From Benincasa hispida (taxonomy: Eukaryota; Streptophyta; Magnoliopsida; Cucurbitales; Cucurbitaceae), in assembly GCF_009727055.1 (NCBI RefSeq), contig NC_052355.1:2959182-3023181 (forward strand): a DNA stretch of 64,000 bases. The letters run 5' to 3'. How positions within the stretch are numbered: the stretch's first letter is position 1; every line of letters begins with the position of its first letter. Below the pieces are notes generated by a model that was given only the letters and a program-made list of their open reading frames with translations, did not search any database and had not been told where the DNA came from. Positions 1 to 10,614 of this stretch are shown here, one piece after another. The position numbers and the translations under genes were made by a program.

Positions 1-507
1 GGGCAATACGTAAGATCCAAGCATGAATGGAAACAGCTCAGAGCAGACATAAAAGTTACGTCGATGTTAGGCGTAAAGACCTGAAGTATGAAATTGGTGA
101 CGAGGTGTTCTTGAAAGTAGCACCTATGAAAGGTGTTCTGAGGTTTGGAAGAAAGGGAGAACTAAGTCCGCAACTTATTGGGCCTTTTGAGGTCTTGGAA
201 GGATTAACCCTGTAGCTAATAGGTTGGTGTTGCCACCATCTCTATCTTTCGTTCACAGTGTTTTTCATGTTTCTTTTTTGAGGAAGTATGTGACAGATCC
301 ATCCCATGTGGTAGACTCTGAACATTGCAGTTGCATGAAAACTTGAGTTATGAGGAGAAACTTGTTTAAATTCTCGGTAGGGAGGTGAGGACTTTACGCA
401 ATAGGAAGATAACTTTAGAGAAAGTTTTATGGCGGAATCACCAATTCGATGAGGCAACAAGGGAACAGGAGGATGAGATGAGAGCCCAGTACCTAGAGCT
501 TTTTTAG
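1..507 (+). pseudogene. 3' end of Ty3/gypsy chromovirus pol (integrase C-terminus)
   Basis: This is the tail of a gypsy polyprotein: the integrase C-terminal region that binds DNA and positions the integrase. Frame 3 from about 27 to 205 reads a conserved block containing SYVDVRRKDL, VFLKVAPMKG and IGPFEVLEG. The homology then moves by one base near 205 (NPVANRLVLPPSL, VFHVSFLRKYV, DPSHVV). It shifts again near 336 and ends with LWRNHQFDEATREQEDEM and a stop at 505-507. A stop just before position 27, two frameshifts and an internal stop near 367 show it is dead. RT and the integrase core would lie upstream, outside the window. Family assignment is from known Del/Tekay-type chromovirus pol ends. 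Confidence 0.88.
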
Positions 508-514
508 GAATAAA

Positions 515-530
515 CTTTCGAGGACGAAAG
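515..530 (+). other. AGGA-loop stem-loop before the chromovirus polypurine tract
   Basis: A 6-bp perfect stem (CTTTCG with CGAAAG) encloses the loop AGGA, 8 bases after the pol stop. The same loop with different stems occurs at 30349-30366 (minus), 38936-38957 and 55272-55291, always downstream of the element's last coding or 3'-region sequence and upstream of the polypurine tract. Confidence 0.6.
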
Positions 531-535
531 ATCTT

Positions 536-550
536 GAGGAGGGAAGAATA
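536..550 (+). other. polypurine tract of the chromovirus
   Basis: A purine-rich run (GAGGAGGGAAGAATA) lies directly before a TG dinucleotide that begins the 3' LTR. This is the expected plus-strand priming site. Confidence 0.6.
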
Positions 551-877
551 TGACATCCCAAATTTTTAGGTAATTTAATATTTTTTTTTTTTTGAAATAT
601 TTGGGAGTTATTGAGGTTAAATTGAAATGTTTTGCAGGGATAATTCAGTTTTAAAATTTGCTTCGATGTAAAAGTTGGAATTTAAATTTATTATAAGAAG
701 AATTTGGGCTATACTTCAATTTTAATTTAATTTGGAAGATTAAATTAAATTTGGGATAGTTTTTTTATTTGGAGAAGAAAATAAATTTAAATCAATTTTG
801 TGGATAATTTATTTAAATTTGTTGCAAATATATATATACATACTTATTAAGTCAAATCCGTAATTACTTATATATAT

Positions 878-909
<32 letters not shown>

Positions 910-960
910 GTTTATATTTTATTCTCTTTTTCATCTCCAAAACAAATCCCAAACCCTTTC
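551..960 (+). repeat. chromovirus 3' LTR, downstream end not resolved
   Basis: The LTR begins TGACATCCCAAA right after the polypurine tract. The sequence is very AT-rich and holds a TA microsatellite at about 860-910. No second copy lies in the window, so the 3' boundary cannot be placed. The end given is where a TATA-like stretch gives way to a C-rich segment. Confidence 0.45.
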
Positions 961-2059
961 TGTATTTTAAGTCTCAACCTTTTTTGCAACACCTATAGAA
1001 TCTTAATTGAATACTCTGAAATTGTCCCAAACATAACAACCAAATAATTTCAAGAACTTATAATATATTTTGAACACCCAAACTAATTTGAAAGGGTAAA
1101 AATTTACGATACCCACGAAATCTAACTTCCTCTGACACAATTGAGTGCAAGATGGAAAATGTTTGATGGAGTTTGAACGATCTAAACTTGTAAAACTACT
1201 CAAGTAATTTATCATTAACAAAAAAAAAAAAAAAAAAAAAAAGCCAACAACTCCTAAGCATATTGATACAACACTTCAAGAAAAGCCTGAACTTCAATTT
1301 AAAATGTGTTCCTTGAGTCATATAATTGACATACAAAGTAACACAAATTTGGACAATAATAGTGATATCTCAAGAATTTGGACAATAACTGGACAGTACT
1401 CTAAGAACCTCCTTGGCATTAGCAAGATGAAGTTTGATAGCCACCAAGTCTTTGGATGGCAAGAACAAAAGAGTGATTCACCTTAATCTTCGGACTTTGG
1501 ATCCAATGCATTGTCTCACACTTTCATTTCTTCCATTTCTTCAATAACTATTACTACTCAACTCTCTAAACCAAAAATAAAATTAAAAGGATTTATGTAA
1601 AGGGGAAAAAAAGGAAGAAGAAGGATTTATATAGAGAAAAAATAAAAGATAAAAACAAAAGATCATGAGAAATGGAAAATACGAATGAGAGATTTTAAAA
1701 ATCACTTTAAAGAGTTATCAGAAAATACCTACTACTTTTACTTATCCTTTTTCTTTGTAGAGAATGGTTCAGAGCAATGACAAGAACTCTATTTCATCGA
1801 GCGTCGAGAGTAGCGGCGAGTGCTAAAATTTAAGTTCATATCCAGTTGCTTCCAGTTTCAAGAAATTTATTCCTCTAGAGCCTTGAGGACTATAAGGGTA
1901 AAAACTATTACCATCTAGTGAGATACTTTCAATATTGATAGTTACCACAGATTATGCCCTAAACCCCAAAATAAACATTTCCAGTTTTCAGCACAAGAAA
2001 ATCAACAAGAAAATTAAATCAAATTCATAAGTATTGAGAGATAAATGGAACTCTGAGAC
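961..2059. other. AT-rich sequence without a recognisable gene
   Basis: It holds a 23-base poly-A run at 1220-1242 (possibly the tail of a retroposed sequence, no TSD identified) and a purine-rich stretch at 1590-1690. Short ORFs here match nothing I recognise. If the minus-strand exon at 2060-2251 is real, part of this stretch could be its first intron. Confidence 0.4.
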
Positions 2060-2349
2060 TTACCTAGGGTCAGCGTCTCTCAACTTTCCCCCACCAATAG
2101 CACATTCGATTTCAATAACGAAGGGCGACGAGGTTTCAGAAGCCACTGTGTAATCGTGGATTGTTGATCGAAATGGTCTCTGCGTCGTCATTAGTTTTGA
2201 AAGGAGGAGAGTAAGAGTCGTCGTTGGGATTGAATGAAGTGAGAGCCACATCTTTTGTTAAAGAAATGTAGAAGAAGGAAGTAAAAGTCCACATATTTGA
2301 AGAAACCCAACGAAATGACAGACACTGGCGGTGGCAGCATAGAATCAGC
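2060..2349 (-). pseudogene. possible first-exon remnant of an unidentified host gene
   Basis: On the minus strand an ATG at 2251 opens a 63-codon frame of balanced, non-AT-rich composition. Just past its end lies a strong plant splice donor, CTAG then GTAAGT, at about 2063-2072. Composition differs sharply from the AT-rich flanks. A second frame reads a serine/proline/aspartate-rich peptide containing DDSYSPPFKTND. I do not recognise the family. The sequence upstream of the putative start is cut at 2350 by the solo LTR, so promoter and any earlier exon are lost or displaced. It may be a captured fragment rather than a gene. Confidence 0.3.
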
Positions 2350-4456
2350 TGTTGGGATTGACGCCCTAAAGTCTCGTGTCCTGTAGTTTGTAAATAGTTT
2401 GTACAAACACTCGTGATGTATAATATATGATATTTACTTCACTTCTTGATTTTTCTGATCTGAATATTTTATTTGCTTTACTACAAACCAATAAAATAAA
2501 ATCCCTGGTTATCTTTATGTAACTTAAGCATGTATTGGTGACATACAAATAGATCATGTCTTAAGTGATAACCAAAATGGTCAGTAGTATATAGACATAG
2601 GAGGGAAACCTTATCCTGGTCATGCTATGGATGCGGCCCGCTTTGTGGAATATATTCAAGTGTTGTGACTTCTCATAGATTTTCTGATCCTGATCATTCG
2701 TGTAGGGGACATGCGAGCGGGGGCATCTTATATAAAGAGTTTGTATAAGACCTGACCACGAAGTATTAACGTCTCATTATATAACACCATTCATGACAGA
2801 GACTTCACTTCACTAAGATGACCATAGGTAACATGACCTCAATCCTGAGTGAGTTGGGAACTCCTGCCATTGAGGGCGATCCTTGATTTGCATGGGTGCA
2901 CTTGGCCAGGCTGTAGACTCAAACCAACAACTTTGGGGATTCGTCTGATTTGGGAGCTGAGAAATCAACTACACAAGATTGAATTCACTTCTTCCCTGAA
3001 ATAGGGGTAAGTAGATAGATAGCTCCCTTAAGGGCTGATTCCGGGGCTCGATGTGGCGCCACACACCTTCTCATGGCCTGAGAGGTGTTCACACATAGTT
3101 GGACTATTTTGTATTGTTCATTAGAGGGATCAGTGGTACATAAGGAGTGAGATGTAACTACAGAAGCAAAACGATAAGTTAGCCCAACTGTACTTACGAG
3201 CATCTGTGAAGGGTTATCGTACTCATGATTGGTTATATTCGATGGATACAGAAATATATCTATTGTAAGAAGAGTTCAACTGTCGATCTTTAGTGGAATG
3301 CCTGGCAATTAACGGATGGTGGATTTTGCGGCTAAAGAGTTTAGTCAGCTATTCACGTACCATAGGAGCTTCTAGTCATAGGTTCATGAGGTCCCCTTAG
3401 TAGCTTTGATAAAAGTTCAGAATCAGTTTTTTGGGTCAGTTTGAAATGTTCAAATTGACAAGAGGGAGTTCGATTATATATGATATAATTGGACTAGTTA
3501 ATTATATATGATATGATGACTAAATGTATGAGATATATTATATTGGAGGAAATTGGATGTAAATATGATTTATGTCAAGTAGAGGAGAAAACACTATAGT
3601 TGATATATGATATCAAACTATAGGTTAAGAATATAATATGACTATATTAATTATTTTATTAATTAGGCGGTTATGAGATAATTGGCCGAAGTTTTCTCTA
3701 GAATTGTGCGAAAGTGAGAAGTTGAATTCAGTTCTAGTAACTGAATAGTAAAATGAAAATAGTTTTCATTTTGAAAGATATGCGAAAAATTCTCACGATA
3801 TGAAAGCCTTGCATCGCTTAGTGTTAAGCGTCTATGCGATAATTACCGCCTTCCTAAACGATCGCACACCCGCATTTACTAAACGATCGCCCGCGATTTC
3901 TTAAACGATCGCTTACCTTTACTAGATGATCGCTTAGCGCACCAAGCATAACTAAATGATCGCTTACCTTTTGATAGATGATCCCTTAGCATCTACTACA
4001 CAATCGTGTACCCCGACCTAAACGACCAAGCACCCAACTATGTGATAGTCTTCCCTTTTCTCCCACTTGCTTGTTCGTAGTACATGATTGCTTTTCCTCC
4101 TCCCCTTTACCAATTCCATCAAAGTCCACCCTTTGGATTCTCACTCCGAGAATACTGAGGGCTTCAAGTGGTGGTGTTGTTACCGGTTGCTTGTTGTTCG
4201 TGTACTGTTGTTCGTGTAAACGACCGTGGTGCAACTAGACGATTGCTTGCTGGACGAGTAGGAATGAGAGGAGTTCGTTCACATTGGATCGAGTTCTATT
4301 GAAGAAAGTCTACAACTAGTACATTCTCTCGGACTTTTGTTTATTTTTTTCTTTTAAAGCATGCCAGTAATTAGTGTTTTCAATGCATATCTGTATGTTA
4401 GAATGTATGTGTGGAAATTCTGTCACAATGAAATTGAAAAGATCTACTTCCGCTCA
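2350..4456 (+). repeat. solo copia LTR, family A
   Basis: It starts TGTTGGGATTG and ends CCGCTCA. It is co-linear with the LTRs at 42582-44632 and 49706-51162: same opening segment, same segment around CTTAAGTGATAACC, same 3' part ending in a TCA. Length is about 2.1 kb. No coding sequence, polypurine tract or primer-binding site of its own flanks it, so it is a solo LTR. The 5-bp flanks (TCAGC and TAGGT) do not match, so the boundary is imperfect or one flank has rearranged. The 3' half carries a CGATCG-word array (3811-4245). Confidence 0.75.
3811..4245 (+). repeat. CGATCG palindromic-word array inside the solo LTR
   Basis: Many degenerate copies of a word resembling CTAAACGATCGTTTAG, such as TAAACGATCGC, CTAGATGATCGCTTAG and CTACACAATCGTGTA, are spaced about 20-30 bases apart, densest at 3811-4045. 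The consensus is its own reverse complement. Related arrays lie at 5954-9715 (interrupted), 24095-24365, 44030-44165, 53215-53491 and 57239-57595. Confidence 0.7.
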
Positions 4457-5167
4457 TAGGTACTCTTGTATAAGAGATCCTTCATTAGCAACGTAAACTG
4501 AACCAGCAGCATGAAAGAATCATCGATATAGTGAAGAGGAACCACTAATGTGAAGGGTTTGGATTACCTCCCTCAATTTTTCATCTCTTTAAATATATGA
4601 CACCATAAAACATATAAACCACAAATTACTTGACGTTTAAAAAAGTGTCGTGTAAAAATGAAATTAAAAAATTCTGAAAATTTCTACCAAGCTCCATTTT
4701 TTTTTCATTATTCTTGATGTTTTTCATCAAATTTACATGTTACTTGATGTTTTTAAAAAACGTCAAGTACTCAAAACTTTCAAGCGTCAAGTAATGTGGT
4801 TTTGATTTAGATTAAAATGTTTGCAACGTTTACAAAATTGGTCGTATTCACGGTGTTATTAGAATAACACACCGAACCTTATTCATATACTATTTAGCTT
4901 TTAGGTTATTACTTGATCATGATCCATCTGTATGTCGACCACAGACTATTCACGTTACATTAAATAACCTTGAATATTAGTTTATTGGATTGAGTTATGC
5001 AAGTCTAAACATCAAATAAAATAACACTTCACATTTTGAAAAATGTCAACTAAACATAAACGTCAACTAAAAGAAACATACTGACAGACGAAAAAGGTCA
5101 CCAAATGAGTCTTTGTTAACATGCCAAAATAAACAACTAATCATTTATTTGTTGATTGTGTTTTAAT
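4457..5167. other. AT-rich spacer with inverted repeats, no gene
   Basis: It contains repeated words of the form ACTTGACG or CGTCAAGT in both orientations (about 4610-4800 and 5040-5060). One near-perfect inverted repeat lies near 4742-4771 (ACTTGATGTTTTT facing AAAAAACGTCAAGT). These resemble subterminal repeats of a DNA transposon, but I see no clear ends. No coding sequence recognised. Confidence 0.4.
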
Positions 5168-5199
5168 CGCTACAAGAATTTTGGCCTTTAATGTCGATT
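5168..5199 (+). repeat. left terminal inverted repeat of the CACTA element
   Basis: It opens CGCTACAAGAA, a one-base variant of the usual CACTACAAGAA start. It continues with the TTTAATGTCGATT subterminal word that is repeated inverted at 10560-10600. Confidence 0.65.
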
Positions 5200-5280
5200 G
5201 AAAAAAGTGAAATCGGATGTATAATATCGGTTTTGTTTTTTTAAAAAAGCGGATCTTTATTGTCGATTTTAAACGACATT

Positions 5281-5905
5281 AAAGACTCGCTTAATTTTTC
5301 CCTCTTCACTCTCCCTCTATTTTATTTTTCCTCTCATTCTCACACTTCCCTCTTCAGACCCTCTTCTTTCTCACTTCTCTCTTCCAAACCCTTGCCAATG
5401 GGTAGTGTAACCCGCACCGCCGTGCAACCCGTGTAGGTCTGTCATGGTGTAGATCTGGCTTCCGTGCAGGTCTGTTCGTCGTGCAACCTGTGCCACCGCA
5501 CCCAGTCGCCCGGATCTGAAGTCCAGATTTGAAGTCGCCTAGATCCATGTGCCGCCGTTTGTCGTTCGATCTGAAGTTCACCATTCGTCGTTCGTCCAGA
5601 TCAGTATGCTCTTCTTCTCTTTCCTCTCTTAAACTCAACAATTTTTGTTCTTATGTTACGCCTCTCAACTGTTTGTGTAAATGTCTCAATGAAGTCAGCT
5701 GCGGTTTCACTTCAATATATTTCTCTACTCCTAGATTTGGGCCTACTTTTTATGTTTCTATGGCTTTGAAATTCGATTTGATTAATGGTTTTGTTGTATA
5801 TGATACATTTGTTGAAGTATTGGCAAGAGGCCTTGCAAAGAGTTGCTCCTAAGTTGGGTATGCGTGAGCAAGAGCAGTGAAAGCGAAATGTTGAGCGCAA
5901 GGCAC
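5281..5905 (+). other. transcript-like segment inside the CACTA element
   Basis: A C/T-rich run (5300-5400) leads into a GC-richer part (5400-5640) with repeated Arg- and Ser-encoding triplets and several words containing CAGATC or AGATCTG. AT-rich, intron-like sequence follows from 5640. It has the look of a 5' UTR plus first exon and intron, either of the transposon's own lost transcript or of a captured gene. The frames are open for about 100 codons but resemble nothing I know. The segment stops at the artificial junction at 5916. Confidence 0.3.
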
Positions 5906-5915
5906 TGGGTAGACG

Positions 5916-5953
5916 CTGTCTCTTATACACATCTAGATGTGTATAAGAGACAG
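5916..5953. other. synthetic Nextera mate-pair junction adapter (two Tn5 mosaic ends)
   Basis: 5916-5934 is CTGTCTCTTATACACATCT, the 19-base Tn5 mosaic end. 5935-5953 is its exact reverse complement. Together they form a perfect 38-base palindrome identical to the circularisation junction used in Nextera mate-pair libraries. A plant genome has no reason to carry this, so it is library sequence left in the assembly. The flanks at 5915 and 5954 were joined in a tube or by the assembler. A frame starting MYKRQ, a known peptide signature of this adapter, crosses it on the minus strand. Confidence 0.96.
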
Positions 5954-6018
5954 GTGTTACACGATGAGGTAAACGATCGTATAGCAGATGCGTGGAGCTA
6001 AGCGATACGCTAGACGAT

Positions 6019-7452
6019 TGATAACTTTTAGAAATACAAATTATTTATACTGCTTTATTTAGATATTGCGGTTAAAAGAGAGGAAAGTTGCATCAATTGT
6101 ATGGAAATTGACTAAGAAATGCAAGAATTATAAATTGTCACCAATACACCAACTAACACCATTGCGATGGTAGAAAAGAATATTTCAAGTCTATTTTGCA
6201 GGAAATTAAGTCAAGGTATACGTTCATGGCTCAAGAGAAAAAAAACAACGCATCTACGTCGCAATGTGCCCATCATTGCTGATCGGAAAAGATCCGGGAA
6301 GATTTAAGAGACAAGGCCGAGAGGTGAGTCTCAGGGCATATCCTTTCAATCCCTGCCGTGAAGCTCTATATCAAGGTCACTCCTACCGGACGAGCAAGCC
6401 TTAGAGGGAAGCTCTTCCTTCCATTCACTCAATTTCGTCGGCAAGCAAATCCACCGTCCAGATCTATGTCAAGACGTTGGCACTCTTCTATATTTGTTTC
6501 TATCTCTTATCATCAATTGTATTCATCTTCTTAATCCCTATCATTCACACCATGTATCAGACGCTAAATATTAGTATTGAATGTCATGATCATTTTCATC
6601 TCTATCTTTCTGTCTATTTCGGTTCCTCCATTAACCATTTTCTCCATGATGTTTTCTTAATCCCTTGGTAATTAGTATGAATCTAACAAGTAAATTAATC
6701 TGTGCTAAAGAAATAAAGATGTTTAGCTAAAGCATGCTAGACGGCATCTTCACCTGTGAGAGCATAAGTGAAGATGCCATTCTGCTTGTCAAGAGAAGGT
6801 TAGAAGAATGCGTTAACTAAAGCAAGAAGTACTTCCAGAGATGGAGTCAACCTTACGTTCATTACGTTCATCCCTGCTTCACCACAGAGATGTGTGATCA
6901 AGGCCGATCATTGAGAGGTGTACACCAAGGGAAAGCGAAACCGTAGTTAAATCTTTAAGCAATTAATGAACTTACAATGTTTATATTAATTATCCTTTCT
7001 ATTTTTGTTTCATACATAAAGACTTGCCACCGCATAATACGATCCTTTGTATAATCTTCACAATCAGTTTCAATCTCAGTATCATGTATCAGTATCCTGT
7101 ATCTTGTATCATAATAGCTTAGGTTTACTTTTATCGCATTTTATTTTATTATCACAACTTTACTTTACTGCATAATTTTACTTTATCGCAATTTAAATAC
7201 CTGTATAAACACAAATTTTTATTAATTGAAAAACCCCCGGTCACATATATCACGAACGTAATTCATTAACTACGCAATTCCTATGTTCGACCTTGGTTCA
7301 CTCCGAGAAATTTGCGGTAGAATTATACTTAGTTTCAATGCAAGGAAACTTATGACAACGTATAGCATAATACAAGCATTTCATTAATAACGCATACATC
7401 TAGAAGTAGTATCACATATCATCACATTACATTACACATTATGTGCGTAACA
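6019..7452 (+). repeat. solo gypsy LTR of the 30712-40929 family, TSD ACGAT
   Basis: It starts TGATAACTTTTAG and ends GCGTAACA. It is co-linear with the LTRs at 30712-32668 and 38973-40929, including the GAAA hairpin at the start, the segment around GCAAGCCTTAGAGGGAAGC, and the paired GTGAGAGCA and GTGAAGATGC words. At 1434 bp it is shorter than the 1957-bp relatives because of internal deletions. A perfect 5-bp duplication ACGAT flanks it at 6014-6018 and 7453-7457, so this was a true insertion that lost its interior by LTR-LTR recombination. Confidence 0.88.
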
Positions 7453-7567
7453 ACGATCGTGTAGATATGCACGGGCGCTAAGCGATAGACTACACGATGG
7501 CACTACGCAATGGGCTTGAGCGCTAGACGATAGCCGTGTTGCGCTAGACGATGAGCAGACATGCTAC

Positions 7568-9494
7568 TGATGGAACACGAGACATACACAGCGGAAAAAG
7601 GACCTAATTACACTCTAATTACTTTTTAATTTAAAGAAAATTAGCATGCAATTGAAGGAAAAAAAAAGTAATAAAAAAATATCTTTGAAGCTCCCAAAAC
7701 ACTTTTCCTCGCTAAATCTCAACCCGAACTCTTCCGGACCACCACTAGAGTTGACCTACTATCCTCTGGACTCAGAACCGAGTTGTGGGATCTGATGGAT
7801 GAAGAACCCAAGAGAGAGAAAGAGATGGAAAAAAGATGGAGATTTTTTGGGTTGGGTTTTTAATTTTTTCAACCCAATTTTGAAAAATAAATTTTGCAAA
7901 AATGGGAAAAGTCTTTAATCCAAATTCAAAGCCTATATTTATAGAAAAAAGTCATGCAAAAATTGCATGAAATCAATTCATAATAACCCAACACCTAAAA
8001 TCCACTATCTAAATGGGCTTAATGTCTCCACTATAAACCAACACCTAGCCCACTATTTTGTTAGTGGAATTATCCAACAAAAGTTTGGATTTTCCCACGA
8101 ACTTTAGTCAAAGGGCAAAATAGTCATTTTGTCAAAGTCAAACTTTGACCAAAAATTCAACATTTTGACTTTTTATGATTTTTTTCGTATTGACTAATTT
8201 TGACCTCCCGAGCATGAATCTGCATTCATTTTCTCAAAATTCAAATCACATTTGAATATAAGGTCGGTCAAAGTTTGACTTTTCAAAGTCAAAAGTCAAC
8301 TCTTTGACTTTTTACATCTTTGACCATTTCCATTATTTCTAAGCTTCTGAATATAAACGTATTCATATTCTTGATATTTAAATCACATTTAAATATTAAA
8401 GTTGTATCTCTAAATTGAAAAATCAACCACTATATTACATATACTTGTTGGTTTCTCTCTCTTTACCTAATTCGAACAATTCGAATTATTCTATCATATT
8501 GTTCTAAGTTTATTCCATATGATCGTAGGGGAACCTAATGAACTGATAGATCATGGGCTCCAACGATCCGAGATTAGCTGGGTAAACTCTTTAGATAGAG
8601 CTAATCAACATTCGTTAACTAACAGGTCATTCCACTATAATCCCGTAGTTGCACTCCCCTCACTATAGATATATTTATGTCCATTTGATATAACCATGAT
8701 TAGTAAGCTAATCCTTCACAGGTTGTTCGTAATCTCGGCTGGGTCATAAAAATCGTTTTACCCCCAATACTACATCTTGTTCCTTAAGTTCCACTGATCC
8801 TCTAATGAACAATTGGTTTAAGGTCCAACCTATAAACTGAGCCCTTCTCGGGTCAAAGAGAGGGTGGGGCCCCTTGTTCAAGACCTGGATTCAATACTAA
8901 AGGGAACAACCTATCTACTATCCCTATAATGGGTAGGAGTGAATTTCGTCTTGCACCATCCACCTTATCTTACCCCTAAAATGGGAGATTTATTGGGTCA
9001 ACGATAATGAGCTGCCCTCACCTATGTAGATCTTGGATAATTCCAAGTGAACAGGAGTTCATAGTTAGCTCAAGATTAGGTCATCAATTAACAAAATAGT
9101 CAGTTTTATACATAAAATGGCATTTAGAACGTAAAAAATGACTATTTCATGGTTCAGTCTTATGCAAACTCATTGCATAGGATGCCCCCACTCACATATC
9201 TCTATATGAACGCTTCAGGATCATATCGTTTGTACTAACTACAGAGTAGGCCACATCTATAGTGTCCCCAGAACAAGGCGCCCAACCTTATCCCTATACT
9301 ATAGACCATTTTTAGGCTATATATTTGAACTTGATCCACATTTATGTCACTACATAAAGTTCAAACTACATTAAATAGCTTCAGGACCTTAGTTTATTGG
9401 ATTCAAGATTACAATTTCAATAACAACTTTATCGAAAAAAATAGAATATGTTTATTAATTTACAAACTACGAGTTTTAGGACATAAAATCCACA
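7568..9494 (-). repeat. solo copia LTR of the element B family, TSD GCTAC
   Basis: Read on the minus strand it starts TGTGGATTTTATGTCC and is co-linear with the LTRs at 51163-52877 and 62903-64000. The shared parts include the GGGGCCCCACCCTCTC region and the words around CATAGGATGCCCCCACTC. A perfect GCTAC duplication flanks it at 7563-7567 and 9495-9499. Length is 1927 bp. It inserted into the CGATCG array. An ORF of 62 codons running out of it (9344-9532) is not a gene. Confidence 0.88.
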
Positions 9495-9715
9495 GCTACA
9501 CGATAGGCGGAATGCCAAGCGATAGGCGATGACGTTAAGCGATAAGCGAATGCGTTAGACGATAAGGCGTCAGCGCTAAACAATGGAGGTAAACGATGGG
9601 TGTGGTAGCTAAATGAAGCCTATGCGCGAGATCGTTTACTAAACGATTGAGCTACATGGTGGGCTGCTGGAGCTAAGCGATAGATGCAGGAACTAAACGA
9701 TTGATTGACTTGAGA

Positions 9716-10389
9716 ACATGTGCATTATTCTAATTAAATACACTAAAAGAATGTTTGACTCATAGTTTTAATAAGTTTTAGTTGATGACTCACATTTTTA
9801 AAAAGAAGATTCTCTCATTTATTCAACTATTGAGTTTTCTTGTTTTGCAGGTGCAACAAAGGAGTAAAGATTTGGTATCGCAACCACTTTATACTTTTTC
9901 TTGGGGAACTCTAGTAAAGAATTTTTCCTTGAACGTACCATTTATACACATTCCCAATAAACACGGTTAGTTAAATATGAATTCTAATCACATTTTCACT
10001 TTCAATCCTTTGTCCCAAACCTTTTTTGTTTGTGATCCTTTGAACAATAGTGGTCAGACAAAGATGACTATAACCAGACACTGCTAAAGCTGAGGGGTCT
10101 GTTCAAGAAGAATTATGAAGGGATCCATACTTACCAAGTGGAGAGGGACAGTAAACTCATAATTTTGTAAAATCATAATGTTTGTATTACTTGTAATTTG
10201 TGTTTTCAAGGGCTGAATTATTGTACGGCCTTTTAAATTATAATTTTATAGCAGAATTTGTGGACTAAATGTAATAGATTTGCAATCCATACATAAATAA
10301 TATGTCATAGCCATAGCGTTCGATGATGATGTATCATGATATTTTTTACCAAAAAAATGGATTCGGCAACAGAATTTAAAAAAAACGAA
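9716..10389 (+). other. CACTA interior without a recognised gene
   Basis: A pyrimidine-rich stretch ends in TGTTTTGCAG at about 9840-9850, a good splice acceptor. A weakly gene-like segment follows (9850-10150), with GGAAC and AAGATGACTA words and then AT-rich sequence. It could be a last exon of the transposon's own transcript, but I cannot place it in a family. Confidence 0.3.
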
Positions 10390-10582
10390 CGAATTCGAGC
10401 TTCAATGTCGGTTAAGAATTAAAAAAAAAAGAACATAGGCTTTAACGTTGGTTGCAACTAACATTAAAGACTTTTAATGTCGGTTGCAACCGACAATGAA
10501 GGTTGTGTTATTGAAGCCCTTTAATGTAGATTTAAAACCGACATTAAAGGTTTTAATAACACTATCTTTAATGTCAGTTTTA

Positions 10583-10614
10583 AATCGACATTAAAGTCCA
10601 AATTTTTTCTAGTG
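10583..10614 (-). repeat. right terminal inverted repeat of the CACTA element
   Basis: On the minus strand it reads CACTAGAAAAAATTTGGACT, then TTAATGTCGATT, matching the left end. An AAT follows at 10615-10617, matching the AAT before the left end. Confidence 0.65.

Larger units (their letters stand above)
5954..9715. repeat. CGATCG-word array broken into three pieces by two LTRs
   Basis: The pieces are 5954-6018, 7453-7567 and 9495-9715. Removing the two solo LTRs (each with one copy of its target duplication) gives one continuous array of about 390 bases. Its words include TAAACGATCGTATAGC, CTAAGCGATA, CTAGACGAT and CTAAACGATTGAGC. The left edge is the artificial junction, so the array's true upstream context is unknown. 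Confidence 0.65.
5168..10614. mobile_element. CACTA-type DNA transposon, non-autonomous, with nested LTRs
   Basis: The left end (CGCTACAAGAATTTTGG) and the reverse complement of the right end (CACTAGAAAAAATTTGG) match over about 32 bases, continuing with CTTTAATGTCGATT. A 3-bp AAT flanks both ends (5165-5167 and 10615-10617), as expected for CACTA elements. Copies of the ATGTCGGTT word in both orientations lie inside the right end (about 10390-10600). No transposase is seen. The interior holds a transcript-like segment, a CGATCG array and two solo LTRs. Caution: an artificial adapter junction at 5916-5953 separates the two ends, so they may come from two copies of the same family. Confidence 0.62.

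Noticed and set aside
1304..1486. 60-codon plus-strand frame
   Set aside because: No similarity recognised on either strand; composition like the flanks.
5712..5930. 72-codon minus-strand frame beginning MYKRQ
   Set aside because: Its start lies in the synthetic adapter; the rest is the antisense of AT-rich sequence.
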